From positions 62,001 through 126,000 of the forward strand of contig CAWKBX010000012.1 of assembly GCA_963847945.1 (NCBI GenBank): a stretch of 64,000 bases of DNA. The letters run 5' to 3'. The stretch is from JANMJD01 sp963847945 (GTDB lineage: Bacteria > Actinomycetota > Acidimicrobiia > Acidimicrobiales > Ilumatobacteraceae). Positions 18,105 to 28,499 of this stretch are shown here, in pieces (the stretch's first letter is position 1; every line of letters starts with the position of its first letter). Both the position numbers and the translations under genes were made by a program. The notes below the pieces were generated by a model. That model did no database searches, had not been told where the DNA came from, and saw nothing but the letters and a program-made list of their open reading frames with translations.

Positions 18105-19191
18105 GCCCGGTCACGATCTTGACATCGGGCGTTGGCCTAGGAACGTATGTGCCGGCTGTACTCAACCAACGTGCACTGCTACATCACGGGCGAACTGCCG
18201 AGGTGCGGGTGATCGAGTCGTACTACACCTCTGATCACTTAGATCGGCACCTCTCGGCGATCGACAGCTTCCGCAGCAGCCTCACTATGGCGGCAATAAG
18301 TCAGCGAATGACGGTGTCGATCGGATCCCGACTCCGGTCGACAGCGCTGCAGATCGAGTTAGACCGATGGGCGGCCGAGGGTCGGCGGGAGTTCATCGTG
18401 TGGTCTGGCCAATGGGTTGAGATAATTCGGCGATACAACGAGATGGTTCCCTCGGCGATCCTTCACGTAGATTTCTGTCGAATCGATGCCATCGAAAGCC
18501 CCTCATTTCGAGGGGTGGGAACGGTACCGCATGCCGAGGTTCACGACATTTGGCTCTGGAATGGAGCGACTGGATGTCTCGACAACGAGATCTCGGTGAC
18601 TGACGAATTGCCAATCCCATTCGCTGAACGCAAAAGACGAATTCTCGCTCATGGCGGCGGATGGGCACTCGGCGAGTATCAGGATGTAGCTGCGGAACTC
18701 GCCGACTTCGCCTACGACTTGGACATAGTGGTTCCGCCGGGCTCGAACATGACCGACGCGCGCTGCAGATCTACACGGATTTTCGCCCGCTTGACGGCTG
18801 GTTGCCGGCGCTCGCTGCCGACACAATTCCCGCCGAACTCCCGCCTCTTCAGATGGCACGTCCCGACGGATCCATTGTTTCGTCCATCGAGGGCCCGGCC
18901 CACGCCCTCCATACCGTCGCTCGAACCGCCATGGCCATCGTCTCCAAACCAGGTGGTGGCACCCTGATCGACTCATTGTCCAGCGCGACTCCAGTCATCT
19001 TTCTCACGCCACTCGGTGCGGCCGAAGCGGCCAATAGAACGCTGTGGTGCGATCGAGGTTTCGGCCTCACCATCGAAGCGTGGCGGTCGGGGGGATTCGC
19101 CATCGAACCATTGGCCGCGTGTCATGAGCGCCTCCTCGACGAGCGTGGCCGACCCTCGGCCTACCCCATCACCCACTGGATCGGCCGATGA
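18101..19191 (+). CDS. GT-B fold glycosyltransferase-like protein, one frameshift
   Basis: The N-terminal piece begins ILTSGVGLGTYVPAVLNQRAL, the glycine-rich start of GT-B enzymes. Around 18735-18765 the frame shifts into the piece with LQIYTDFRPLDGWLP and SKPGGGTLIDSLSSATPVIF, the C-terminal donor-binding loop seen in MurG/GT28-like proteins. Joined, it has about 363 residues. Start and stop overlap the neighbours (ATGA on both sides), which supports a functional coupled gene and an assembly indel. It may attach a sugar to, or accept, the carrier-bound product. Confidence 0.65.
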
Positions 19192-20315
19192 GCACCAACC
19201 TTACGGACACCAAGTCCTTCGTGACCCGACTCACGAAGCCCTCTGGGAGCTACCCCAGTTGGCTCGTGTTTCAACTCCTCGAACGTTGCAACCTGCGGTG
19301 TCGGATGTGCTACGAGTGGGGCGACAACGGCGCATACCACGGTCGTACCGTCGCAGAGCTCGACACAGAAGTCGTGTTGCGCGGACTCTCGGAATGTCGG
19401 CCTGCTCGCCCTCACGTCGAACTGTTCGGCGGCGAGCCGCTCCTCTACCACGGCATCTGGCAGGTCCTTGATGCCGCCCGCGAAGGCGGCAGCACCGTCG
19501 CGTTCCCGACCAACGGCACACTCCTCGTTGGGACCGCCGAGCGACTGGTCGCGGCCGCCCCCCATCGAATCTGGGTGTCTCTCGATGGCCCACCGGAGGC
19601 GAACGATGCTCAGCGCGGCCGCGGCGTCTTCGCCAAAGCACTCGCCGGCATTCAAGCGATCGACGCCGCGAAGCGACGCGCTGGGTCTCGACTTCCGATG
19701 CTCGGGGTGACGTATGTGGTCACTCCCGAGACCGCAAATGGCATCGAACAACTCTTCCTTCACGAGATCGATCTCAGCATGCTCGGCTGCGTCAGCATCG
19801 AGCTTCAGAGCTATGCAACTCAGGCTCAACATGACTCCTACTCCACCCTCGCGCAGGAACATTTCGGGGTCACGACTACACCGTGTGCTGCGGCGTACGT
19901 GCAAGACCCGGCTTTGTTTGCCGGAATCGACACCGTCGAATTGGCCCGTCAGATTGGCCGAGTCCGGACCAGTTGTCTCGACGCAGGCCTCGAGTTTTAC
20001 AGCCAGCCGCGCTCACTTGATCCGACTGACCTGCGCAAATACTTGTCCGCCGATTGGCTGTCGATGGCTGACAGGCGTGAGCGATGCGCCGTCCCCTGGG
20101 CGGCGGCCGAGGTCTCTGCCCGAGGCGACGTCACCACGTGCCACACCTTTTACGACATCCCGCTCGGCAACATTCACGATCAACTCTTGCTCGACATCTG
20201 GCGGGGTGAACCGCTTCAACGGCTGAGAGGACTCCTTCGCAACGGCCTGCTGCCGATCTGCACCGCCTGTTGCCGCTACTACACCAGTTCGACTCCGCCG
20301 ATGCGCGATGACTGA
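19188..20315 (+). CDS. Radical SAM enzyme with SPASM-type C-terminus (1)
   Basis: The protein has 375 residues. The radical SAM cluster motif is CNLRCRMC (C34, C38, C41) followed by YEWGDNGAYH. FGGEPLLY is the GGE motif. The C-terminus has C-X12-G-X4-C (CAVPW to TTC) and CTACC, ligands for auxiliary iron-sulfur clusters as in SPASM/twitch proteins. Such enzymes make radical-based changes to peptides or sugars. ATGA overlaps link it to both neighbours. The spacing leaves no room for a RiPP precursor gene, so the substrate is probably carrier-bound or a sugar. Paralogue of the protein at 24400. Confidence 0.85.
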   Translation: MSTNLTDTKSFVTRLTKPSGSYPSWLVFQLLERCNLRCRMCYEWGDNGAYHGRTVAELDTEVVLRGLSECRPARPHVELFGGEPLLYHGIWQVLDAAREGGSTVAFPTNGTLLVGTAERLVAAAPHRIWVSLDGPPEANDAQRGRGVFAKALAGIQAIDAAKRRAGSRLPMLGVTYVVTPETANGIEQLFLHEIDLSMLGCVSIELQSYATQAQHDSYSTLAQEHFGVTTTPCAAAYVQDPALFAGIDTVELARQIGRVRTSCLDAGLEFYSQPRSLDPTDLRKYLSADWLSMADRRERCAVPWAAAEVSARGDVTTCHTFYDIPLGNIHDQLLLDIWRGEPLQRLRGLLRNGLLPICTACCRYYTSSTPPMRDD

Positions 20316-23300
20316 ATCGACGTCGGCAGCCCGACAACGCTTCGACTCAGTGCGGGAGGCTCTGATCACCCAACGGCGACTGCCACCGATCGAGATCGGA
20401 CCCCGCCACGAAGCCATCCCGGCGTCGGCCACTCAGCACGGTTTCTGGTGCTTCGAACAACTCGCACCCAACAGCACGGCCCAGCATCTGACAGTCGCTC
20501 ACCGAATACGTGGCGAACTTGACGAAGCAGCGCTGCGGCGGGCGTTTGGCGGTGTTGTTGCCAACCACGACATTCTTCGGGCCGCGTTGAGATGGACCGA
20601 CGACGGCCTGCGCCTTTTCCCTGGAGTCGCACGGCGAGTCGCCCTGCCGCTCATCGACTTGGGACCGGTTCCGCCGTCCGATCCCGACAGCGTCGCCCGA
20701 TACCTCCGCGCTTTCGCCGCACGACCGTTCGACTTCCAGTCCGGCCCGATGATTCGCGGCGAAGTGATCCGCCTCGCCGAACTCGACCACATTCTGGTGG
20801 TTGCCGTACACCACGCTGCCTTCGACGGCTGGTCGTACGAGGTTTTCATGGCTGAGCTCGGCGATCGATACGCCGGACGCGACGTCACGGGTCCGACCGT
20901 CCAGTACGCCGACCTCGTGCGCTGGCACGACCGTGCGATCACCGACGAGCGCCTGGCAACCCTGCAGGAGTACTGGTGGACTCAACTCGAAGGATCGACC
21001 GCGGGGCTTCCGCTGGGGCCCGACCGACCTAGCCGCGGTGCGCACGCCGAGCTGCGACCAAGCGCGGTCCGCGGTCTCGGCGCTATCGGCCGCCGACACC
21101 TCGGCGGCACGCCGACTCGCTCACGAGACCGCCACGACGCTCAACACTGTTCTCCTCGCGAGTTTCGCTGCGCTCCTACATCGACTGACGGGTTCCGAAG
21201 ACATCAACATTGGCACCCCGTTTGCCAACCGTCCGCGTCGAGAGCTCGCACGGGTGATCGGCCCGTTGATGAATATGTTGCCGATGCGGGTGAGGCTCGA
21301 TGGCGACCTGACCGTCGAAGATTTGGTCGGGCGGGTCGCGGCAACGACGAACGCCGGGTTCATTCATCAGGAGCTGCCCGTCGAGAAGATCATTGCCAGC
21401 ACGAATCCTCCCCGCGAGACCGGTGCCCCACCGCTGTACTCGACCACCTTCACTCTCCAAAACGTTCCGCGCCTTGGTTGGGGTCTCGTCGACCTGAACG
21501 TCGAGTCGTGGAACATCGATGGCGGCCATACAGCGTTCGACTTGTCGCTGTATTGCATGGACGATGGCGAGCAAATCGAGTTTCGTCTTGTGTACGCCGC
21601 CGAGAGTCTGTCCCAGAGTTTCGCCGAGCGGCTCGTCGAGCGATTTCGGCGTTTCGTGATCGCGGCCACCTTGGACCCTTGCCAGCTCATCGATGACCTC
21701 CCGCTCCTTGACGTTGAAGAGGCAGGCCGACTGTGGCGACAAGGATTCGGCGACGCGGCGACGTATCCGAGAGACGCTACGGTCGCCGCGGTCTTCGCCC
21801 AACAGGTCGCCTCCCGACCGGACGCCGTCGCCGTCGTCACCCAGTGGGGTGAGTGGACGTATGCAGAAATCGATCGTCTAGCCTTCGGACTTGCCCAGCA
21901 GCTTGTTGCGCAGGGAGTCGATTCGGGAGATCGAGTTGGCATCTGGCTCGGGCCATCACATTGGCGAGTCGTCGGGCTGCTCGCGGTGCTACGACTCGAA
22001 GCGGTGTACGTGCCTGTCGAACCGTCCGAACCGATCCAGCATGCCGTCGACATCTGGCAACGAGCAGCGGTCGCGGTCGTGATCTGCGATGACACCGCCC
22101 TTTCGATCGACGGTTTCGTGGTCGTCGGCGTCGGCCAGAATGCGCTCCCCGACCTCGATGTGGCGGCCAGCGCTCCAATCCCGATCACATCTGCAAACCC
22201 ACCCGCAGCGATAGCGGCCGCCGTCCACTTCACCTCCGGTTCGATGGGGGAACCGAAGGGTGTGGTCGCCACCCACCGCGGAATTCTGAGGCTCGTGCTG
22301 GGTGCCGACTACGCCAGGTTCGGCCCCGAGCAGACACTGCTACATATTGCACCGTTGTCCTTCGACGTCTCGGATTTGGAGATCTGGGGCGCGTTGCTCA
22401 ACGGCGGACGCCTCGTGATCTGCGACGAGCGTCCACCCTCCCCGGCGTCGCTCGCCGCGTTGTGCCGTCGACATGCCGTCACCATGGCGGTCCTCACCAC
22501 CAGCCTCTTCGAACGCATCGTCAGTATTGACCCCAACGTTCTCGCGTCGCTGGAGCAGCTCCTCGTCGGCGGCGAGGTGATGCCCCTCGACGCCGCTCGG
22601 CAATTCCTTGACGCAGCTCCGAGATGTCGGCTGGTGAATCTGTATGGACCCACCGAAAATGCGACCTACACCACGGCCTACGCCGTCGATGCCACGGTGC
22701 TCGCGGCGGGCACCCCCGTGGCGGTCGGACGACCGATGGCCAACAACTCCGCGCACGTTCGTGACCTGCGAGGCCGCTTGGTTCCTCCCGGAGTGGAGGG
22801 TGAGATCTGTGTGGGCGGAGATGGATTGGCGGCCGGCTATCTCGGAGACCCCGCTCTCACGGCTCAGCGGTTCGTGATCCACCATGGCAGTGAAAACGAG
22901 CACCAGATTGCATATCGCACTGGTGACCGTGGGTACGTCGACGACGCTGGTGTGCTCCACTTCCGGGGCCGCCACGACGCGCAGGTCAAGATTCGCGGGT
23001 TCCGGGTCGAACCAGCCGCGGCCGAGTCGGCGCTCCGGCGTTGCGGGAGTATCGGAGCAGTAGCAGTCGTTGCCCGCACCTCTAGATCTCGACCTCACCT
23101 CGACGAACGCGATCACCGTCCGGTGCATCTCGTCGCGTTCGTCTCGCCTGCGGCTGGCAGCGACCTCGATGCCGACCAACTTGCACAGGCGACCCGCGAC
23201 TTTGCGCGAAAACACCTGCCGACGTACCTGCGTCCATCAGCCGTTGTGTCGATGGCGGCGCTTCCGCTGGGGCCCACCGGCAAGATTGACCGTACGGCGC

Positions 23301-24403
23301 TTCCGATCCCCGACGACATCGAGGATCGAGCGCCGCTCCGGCCCGCTACACGAGTCGAGCTGGGTGTAGCAGCAGCCGTATCCACTGTCCTGGGCACGTC
23401 GCATCCGATTGGACCCGACGACGACTTCTTTGCGCTCGGCGGCGATTCGCTCGCTGCGCTGGAACTCGTACATCATCTGGAGGGGCGTTATCGTCGGCCA
23501 CTACCACTCTCACGCTTCTTCGCGTGCCCAACCGTCGCAGGAATCGCCGCTGTGCTGCAAGCTGGCGCCTCGTCGCCGGCGCGAGCCTTACCGCCCACCT
23601 TGGTCGAGCTGCGGACCGGCCGATCTGGACGAAATCTCTTTCTAGTTCCTGGCGGGCACGGCGGAATGGCCGAAATGGCCCTCTACGCCAGGTCCTTGTC
23701 TCACCTCCGTAGTGACATCTGCGTCTTCGGCCACCTCGCATCGGGGCTCGATGGACGTTCCGCGGTGCATCGGAGTGTCCCTGAGATGGCGGCCGCCTAT
23801 CTCGACGACATCCGATCGGTGCAGCCCGCCGGTCCCTACTTGATCGCTGGGGAATGCGTCGGTGGGTCGGTCGCTTGGGAGATTGGCCGGCAGCTCGCGG
23901 GCGACGGTGACCCGGTCGGGCTCGTCCTCCTCTTGGACAGCTGGTTCCCCGGGCCCGGAGCAGCCCGATACCGCAAACTGGTGATGACCCCCCGTCTGTA
24001 CGCCGCTGGCTACTTCGGCTTCGGGAAGCGCCTACGCCGCGACCTCCTCGTCGACAAGCGGGACACTTCAGGCGAGCCGCTCACCCGCAGTTCGCTCCGC
24101 CCAAGCCGGCTCAGTCGAGCGATCCGCGACTTACGTTCTGTCGGAGCGCCGCATGAGGGCCAGAGCGCGTCGGCCGAACGGAACTATCTCAATGTGGCTC
24201 TGGCCGATCAGCCGCGACCGGCGCTGACATCGGTCACGCTGCTCCTGACCCAAAGCTATTTTGAGGCGGGCATCGCCGACAAGTGGGCCGGTTTGGCGGT
24301 GGGCAACCTCGATGTCCACGTAGTACCCGGCGACCACGACAGCTACCTGCACGAGGCCACAACGATCCATCGGATCGATCAATGTTTGGAGGACGCGCAA
24401 TGA
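20308..24403 (+). CDS. Single-module NRPS (C-A-T-TE), one frameshift
   Basis: About 1365 residues once the break near 21055-21085 is joined. The condensation domain has HHAAFDGW (168-175). The adenylation domain has FTSGSMGEPKG, LYGPTEN, YRTGDRG and the lysine in GPTGKIDR. The carrier domain has FFALGGDSLAAL with the pantetheine serine, and a thioesterase ends the protein. Reading the specificity positions by eye gives D-V-L-S-L-G-L-T-Y-K, nearest to glycine-type codes (weak call). The thioesterase elbow is GECVGG, a cysteine in place of serine, with LLLDSW and GDHDSYLHE supplying Asp and His. It probably condenses the acyl group on the free carrier protein with one amino acid and releases it. 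Confidence 0.8.
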
Positions 24404-25560
24404 CCGTCGATCGGGTTGCATTCGAGAAGCTCCGTCGAATCGCCCCGGGAGTTCTTGCGGCCAGCCGTCACGATCAGCCAACGGTTCCCGCACCGACTCG
24501 CCCGCTGCCCGACGAGATCGCATTCAAGCTCACCAATCGCTGCGATTTGCGGTGCAACCATTGCTACCAGTGGGGAGCAGACGGCTACCACCATGACCTC
24601 ACCGGAACCGAACGCACCGATGACCTTTCCATCGAGGTTGTCCAGAAGGTTCTTGCCGCCACGGCTGCCAACCGGTCGAACGTCTATCTCTGGGGCGGTG
24701 AACCGCTCCTCTATCGCCATTGGAACGAGCTCATGGGCATACTCGAGGCTGATGCCCGTTGGACGTCCATTTGTACCAACGGGACTCTTCTCCAACGTCG
24801 GCTACCGTCGTTACAACCGATCTCCGCGAACGTTGAGCTGGTCGTGTCGATTGACGGATTCGAATCAGCACACGACGAACTTCGCGGTTCCGGTTCGTTT
24901 CGGCGAACGATCGAAGGGGTTCGGCACGTGATCATGGCACGACGAAACGGCGAATTCGAGGGCGAACTCACGATCAACTTCGTCATCAGCGACTCGATGG
25001 TTGGGAAGATCTTCGAGTTTGTGTCCTGGTTGGAGAACGAGGACGTCGACACGGTCTTCGTGAGCCTGCCGTGGTTCCTGTCCCCCGAAGCCGCTGCCGC
25101 AATGGATCGCTATGTCACCACGAATATGCCGTGGACCACGTTAACCGATACTTCAGGCATGCCAACGTGGCACTCGTACTCCTTTGCGTTGGATGCATCG
25201 AAGCTCGAGGATCTGCGGGGCGATCTTGGCCGGGTTCAGGACCATTCCTGGAAGACAAAGGTCCGCTTCAATCCGCGGCTCGACGACGACGAGTTGGATG
25301 CTTTCATTCGAGGAAGCGGCACCCCCGCACAAGACCGCACTCGATGCGCATCAATCGGCAGCCGACTCGACGTCTTCCCAGATGGACGTGTCGTGTCGTG
25401 CAAGTTCTTTCCCGAATCCGTCGTCGGAGACCTGAACCGGAGCGACCTGGCGGCGCTGTGGCACGGAGCTCGATTTCGAAAGGTACGCGAGACGATCGCC
25501 CGCTGTGGTCTGATGCCGGGATGCGCGAAGTGCCCGCTGCTCTACAGCCGAGGCGGCTGA
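24400..25560 (+). CDS. Radical SAM enzyme with SPASM-type C-terminus (2)
   Basis: The protein has 386 residues from ATG 24400, overlapping the NRPS stop. The cluster motif is CDLRCNHC (C48, C52, C55) followed by YQWGADGYHH, strikingly like the first enzyme. WGGEPLLY is the GGE motif. At the C-terminus CASIG to VVSC forms C-X12-G-X4-C, then C-X5-C-X2-C (CGLMPGCAKC) completes a SPASM domain. Two paralogues flanking one NRPS suggest successive or alternative radical steps on its product. No precursor peptide is near. Confidence 0.85.
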   Translation: MTVDRVAFEKLRRIAPGVLAASRHDQPTVPAPTRPLPDEIAFKLTNRCDLRCNHCYQWGADGYHHDLTGTERTDDLSIEVVQKVLAATAANRSNVYLWGGEPLLYRHWNELMGILEADARWTSICTNGTLLQRRLPSLQPISANVELVVSIDGFESAHDELRGSGSFRRTIEGVRHVIMARRNGEFEGELTINFVISDSMVGKIFEFVSWLENEDVDTVFVSLPWFLSPEAAAAMDRYVTTNMPWTTLTDTSGMPTWHSYSFALDASKLEDLRGDLGRVQDHSWKTKVRFNPRLDDDELDAFIRGSGTPAQDRTRCASIGSRLDVFPDGRVVSCKFFPESVVGDLNRSDLAALWHGARFRKVRETIARCGLMPGCAKCPLLYSRGG

Positions 25561-25562
25561 TC

Positions 25563-26405
25563 ATGCAACCGCCCGCGGGGCCGCGCGTTGCCGTGATCGT
25601 CCCGTGCTGCAACTCTGCCCCGTACGTCGTCGAGACAATCCGCAGCGTGGCCGCCCAAACAATGGCGAACTGGGAACTGATACTGGTGGACGACGTCAGC
25701 TCCGACAACACCGTCGCCGTCGTGCGGTCCGAGATCGCCGAGTTGGATTCGGTCGCACCACTGCGCCAAGTGAGGCTCCACCTCAACGACGTCAACGGTG
25801 GGCTCGCATCGACTCGAAACGTGGCGATCGCAATGACCACGGCCGAATTCGTCGTTCCGCTCGACGCCGACGATCTCCTCGCCCCGACCGCGTTGCAGCG
25901 ATGTCTTGAGGTCTTCGACGACGCCGACGCGGCCGCGAGCGCTCTGGATGTCGTGCACTTTGATCGGCGGGAGTTCGGCTCGGTGAACCGAGTCTGCGCG
26001 ACGAACCCCTTCGACCTCGATCGGATCAGGGTGTTCAATCAGCTTGCCTACTGCGCAATGATCAGACGATCTTCGCTTCTCGCCGTCGGCGGGTATCGGC
26101 CCGCAGTCTCCGGCTTCGATGACTGGGATCTGTGGATTCGAGCGACGGCGAGTGGTTGGCAGGCCACCCACGTCGCTGAACCACTGCTTCTCCACCGTCG
26201 CCGACCCGGCTCTCAGATGGAGGACGCGCTCGATCGCTATGAAGAGCTCTTTGCCCGCATCATGATTCATAGCCCGAACTGCTACACGAAGCGGCAAATA
26301 GCCGAAGCCACCACGATGATCGAGTCCGGCACCGCCGGACCATTCCTGCGCGCCTCCGCTTTCGTTTTTCGGCGGTCGCTCGGCACCACCTACGCGCACA
26401 AGTAA
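25563..26405 (+). CDS. Family 2 glycosyltransferase
   Basis: The protein has 280 residues. VAVIVPCCNSAPYV at the start, LILVDDVSSDNT, GGLASTRNVA and VPLDADDLL (DxD) are standard GT2 motifs; SGFDDWDLWIRATASG is the acceptor-side region. It starts two bases after the radical SAM gene and is the last gene of the 15.5-26.4 kb operon, converging on the epimerase gene one base further on. It may glycosylate the NRPS-derived group or the polymer carrying it. Confidence 0.85.
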   Translation: MQPPAGPRVAVIVPCCNSAPYVVETIRSVAAQTMANWELILVDDVSSDNTVAVVRSEIAELDSVAPLRQVRLHLNDVNGGLASTRNVAIAMTTAEFVVPLDADDLLAPTALQRCLEVFDDADAAASALDVVHFDRREFGSVNRVCATNPFDLDRIRVFNQLAYCAMIRRSSLLAVGGYRPAVSGFDDWDLWIRATASGWQATHVAEPLLLHRRRPGSQMEDALDRYEELFARIMIHSPNCYTKRQIAEATTMIESGTAGPFLRASAFVFRRSLGTTYAHK

Positions 26406-26406
26406 C

Positions 26407-27402
26407 CTAGGCGGGCTTGTCGCTATGATGACGGTGCCAATCGATCGTCTGCGCGATGCCAGCAGTCAGCGAGACCTTGGCCGCGAATCCAAAATCCTGA
26501 GAGGCGAGCGTTGTGTCGGCGACGCGACTTAATACTTCCTGCCGAGGGTCGCGACCCACGAAACTCTCGTCGAACTCCGCTGAAACTATCGGGCTTTCAC
26601 TCCCAGCCATCGCCCTGGTGAGCCGTGCGAGATGATGAATAGTCACCGTCTCGCGGCCAGCAATATTATAGATGAGCGAGTCGCTGAATCGGCGGGCAGA
26701 AAATCTATATGCACTCAGGATTCCTTGAATCGCATCGCCGAGATAGGTAAAGGTGCGAGTTTGAAGGCCTGACCCATGCACGTACATCGGAGCCCCCGTG
26801 AGCGCGGCACGACAAAACTCAGGAACGACGAAGCGCAGACCCTGCCCAGGACCATACACATTGAACGGCCGAATGATAACGACGTTACGCTGTCCTGCGA
26901 CCGCAAGCGAGCGCACCGTTTGCTCAAGCCGTAGCTTCGAGTGACCGTACACCGACAACGGCGCCGGACGAGTCTGCTCGGTCAGTGGCAGACCAGCACT
27001 ATCGCCATATATCTCCGACGACGACAGCGCCACGAGCCGCCGGACGCTTGGGGATTGCTGAACGACACGAGCCAGAATTTTCGACCCTTCGGTGTTCACC
27101 CGATCGGCGCGCCCTTCGTTCTTCTGACACTCAGAGACACCAACCACGGACGCTAGATGAAAGATCGAATCGCACCCGAGAGCCGCCTCCTGCAAAGCGT
27201 CGAAGTCGAGGACATCCCCCACAACGGACGAGACCCGAGGCAGCCGCAGGTAGCTCGGAGCGACATCGAACACGATGACGTCGTGATCAACCGCCAACGC
27301 GGCGGCCAGCGCCTGGCCGAGAAACCCCGCGCCGCCTGTGACGAGCACGCGGGGGCTGGGTGCTTGCTTCGAGGTTTGTGCGACGTGATCCACCGGGCTC
27401 AT
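26407..27402 (-). CDS. NAD-dependent sugar epimerase/dehydratase
   Basis: About 331 residues from ATG 27402; ATGs at 27471 and 27480 are in frame and equally possible, as no clear ribosome site decides. VLVTGGAGFLGQAL is the NAD-binding loop, SSSEIYGDS holds the catalytic Ser, YGHSK the Tyr and Lys, and RPFNVYGPGQ is the usual short-chain epimerase region. It should act on a nucleotide sugar; the exact reaction cannot be called. The 3' half (26500-26750) is AT-rich compared with its neighbours, which hints at transfer. It is isolated on the minus strand between two forward operons. Confidence 0.8.
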   Translation of the reverse strand: MSPVDHVAQTSKQAPSPRVLVTGGAGFLGQALAAALAVDHDVIVFDVAPSYLRLPRVSSVVGDVLDFDALQEAALGCDSIFHLASVVGVSECQKNEGRADRVNTEGSKILARVVQQSPSVRRLVALSSSEIYGDSAGLPLTEQTRPAPLSVYGHSKLRLEQTVRSLAVAGQRNVVIIRPFNVYGPGQGLRFVVPEFCRAALTGAPMYVHGSGLQTRTFTYLGDAIQGILSAYRFSARRFSDSLIYNIAGRETVTIHHLARLTRAMAGSESPIVSAEFDESFVGRDPRQEVLSRVADTTLASQDFGFAAKVSLTAGIAQTIDWHRHHSDKPA

Positions 27403-27581
27403 CGGGCCAACAGTTGCTGCAGCCGATGAGGAGGGCTGGTTCGACGACGATTCATCGAAGCCACCGGGCATGCATACCATGTGCCAGCCGACTCTGGCCA
27501 CCTCGGTGCTCGCCGTTGAGCAACATCTCGATTCCAGGCCACCCACCGAGGAGGCATCCGGATTGCTGGAGAGCCGCGAGA

Positions 27582-27587
27582 TAGTAT
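27582..27587 (+). promoter_or_regulatory. -10-like hexamer ten bases before the GT2 start
   Basis: TAGTAT lies ten bases upstream of the ATG at 27598. The diverged copy at 15274 keeps a TAGTGT at the same spacing. No good -35 box is visible. Transcription would begin almost at the start codon, giving a nearly leaderless message, as is common in actinobacteria. Confidence 0.4.
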
Positions 27588-27597
27588 TTCGGACCAC

Positions 27598-28491
27598 ATG
27601 CTCTCGACGCTCCAGATCCAAACGATCTTGTATCGCAACACCCGTGCTGACGTGTTCAGGTTCATCGAATCGATGGCGGCGGCGATTCGCTCGGGTCAGG
27701 ACTCCGGCCGCATCAGCGGCGGCGTCGCGCTGAGAGTCGGCGATTGCTCACCGACACCGTGTCTGACCGATTCGGACCTCTCCACAATGCGGGACCACCT
27801 GGTGGGTCGCGCCCGTTTGGAGTACCACTTCTTCGACGAGAACTTGATGACCGCACGTGGGCACAACACGCTGGCCTCGCTTCGAGGCGACGAAGAGGTG
27901 CTGATCGTGGTCAACCCCGACACGTACGCGTCGCCCAACCTCCTCACTCGACTGCTCGAGGCCCTCGACGACCCACGCGTGGGCGAGGCCGAGGCTCGGC
28001 AGGTTCCGCTCGAGCATCCCAAGGCATTCGATCAAAAGACAGGCGACACGAGTTGGTCGAGCACCTGCTGTGTTGCGCTGCGAGTCAGCGCATTTGCCGA
28101 GGTCAACGGGTTCGACGCGGTCCACTTCCCGCTGTACTGCGACGACGTCGACTTCTCATGGAGACTTCGCTCCGCTGGATATCGAGTGGTCTACGTTCCA
28201 GGCGCGGTGATCTTTCACGACAAGAAGATTCTCGCCAGCGGCGGTGTCGAGTACTCCGCACTCGAACAGCGGTCGGGGGCGTCTGCCCGGCTCATGCTGT
28301 GTCGACGGTACGGCCGGCCGGATCTTGAGACCGAGACGATTACATGGGTCGAAGCTCACGGGAACGACTCGCTGAGGGCCGCGGTCCGAGAGTTCAAAGA
28401 ACGTGTCGTGGCCGGCACGGTGCCCGAGCTCATCGGCGACCCGACTGTCGCCAACTTCATCGACGGGGCGTACGCTCCGCACCGATTCTGA
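27598..28491 (+). CDS. Family 2 glycosyltransferase, WbbL-like
   Basis: The protein has 297 residues. The usual N-terminal VVIP motif is replaced by LSTLQIQTILYRN, but the later motifs are clear: NTLASLRGDEEVLIVVNPDTYA (DxD-type), AFAEVNGFDAVHFPLYCDDVDFSWRLRSAGYRVVYVPGAVIFHDK. This belongs to the rhamnosyltransferase-like group. It is the first gene of the forward operon that ends with the ABC exporter and a methyltransferase. Its first 29 codons reappear in the scar at 15274. Confidence 0.8.
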   Translation: MLSTLQIQTILYRNTRADVFRFIESMAAAIRSGQDSGRISGGVALRVGDCSPTPCLTDSDLSTMRDHLVGRARLEYHFFDENLMTARGHNTLASLRGDEEVLIVVNPDTYASPNLLTRLLEALDDPRVGEAEARQVPLEHPKAFDQKTGDTSWSSTCCVALRVSAFAEVNGFDAVHFPLYCDDVDFSWRLRSAGYRVVYVPGAVIFHDKKILASGGVEYSALEQRSGASARLMLCRRYGRPDLETETITWVEAHGNDSLRAAVREFKERVVAGTVPELIGDPTVANFIDGAYAPHRF

Positions 28492-28499
28492 GGATCTTG

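Noticed and set aside
15535..26405. RiPP cluster because of two radical SAM/SPASM enzymes
   Set aside because: Genes are packed end to end with no short precursor ORF or leader-binding domain; the NRPS and ACP point to a carrier-bound substrate.
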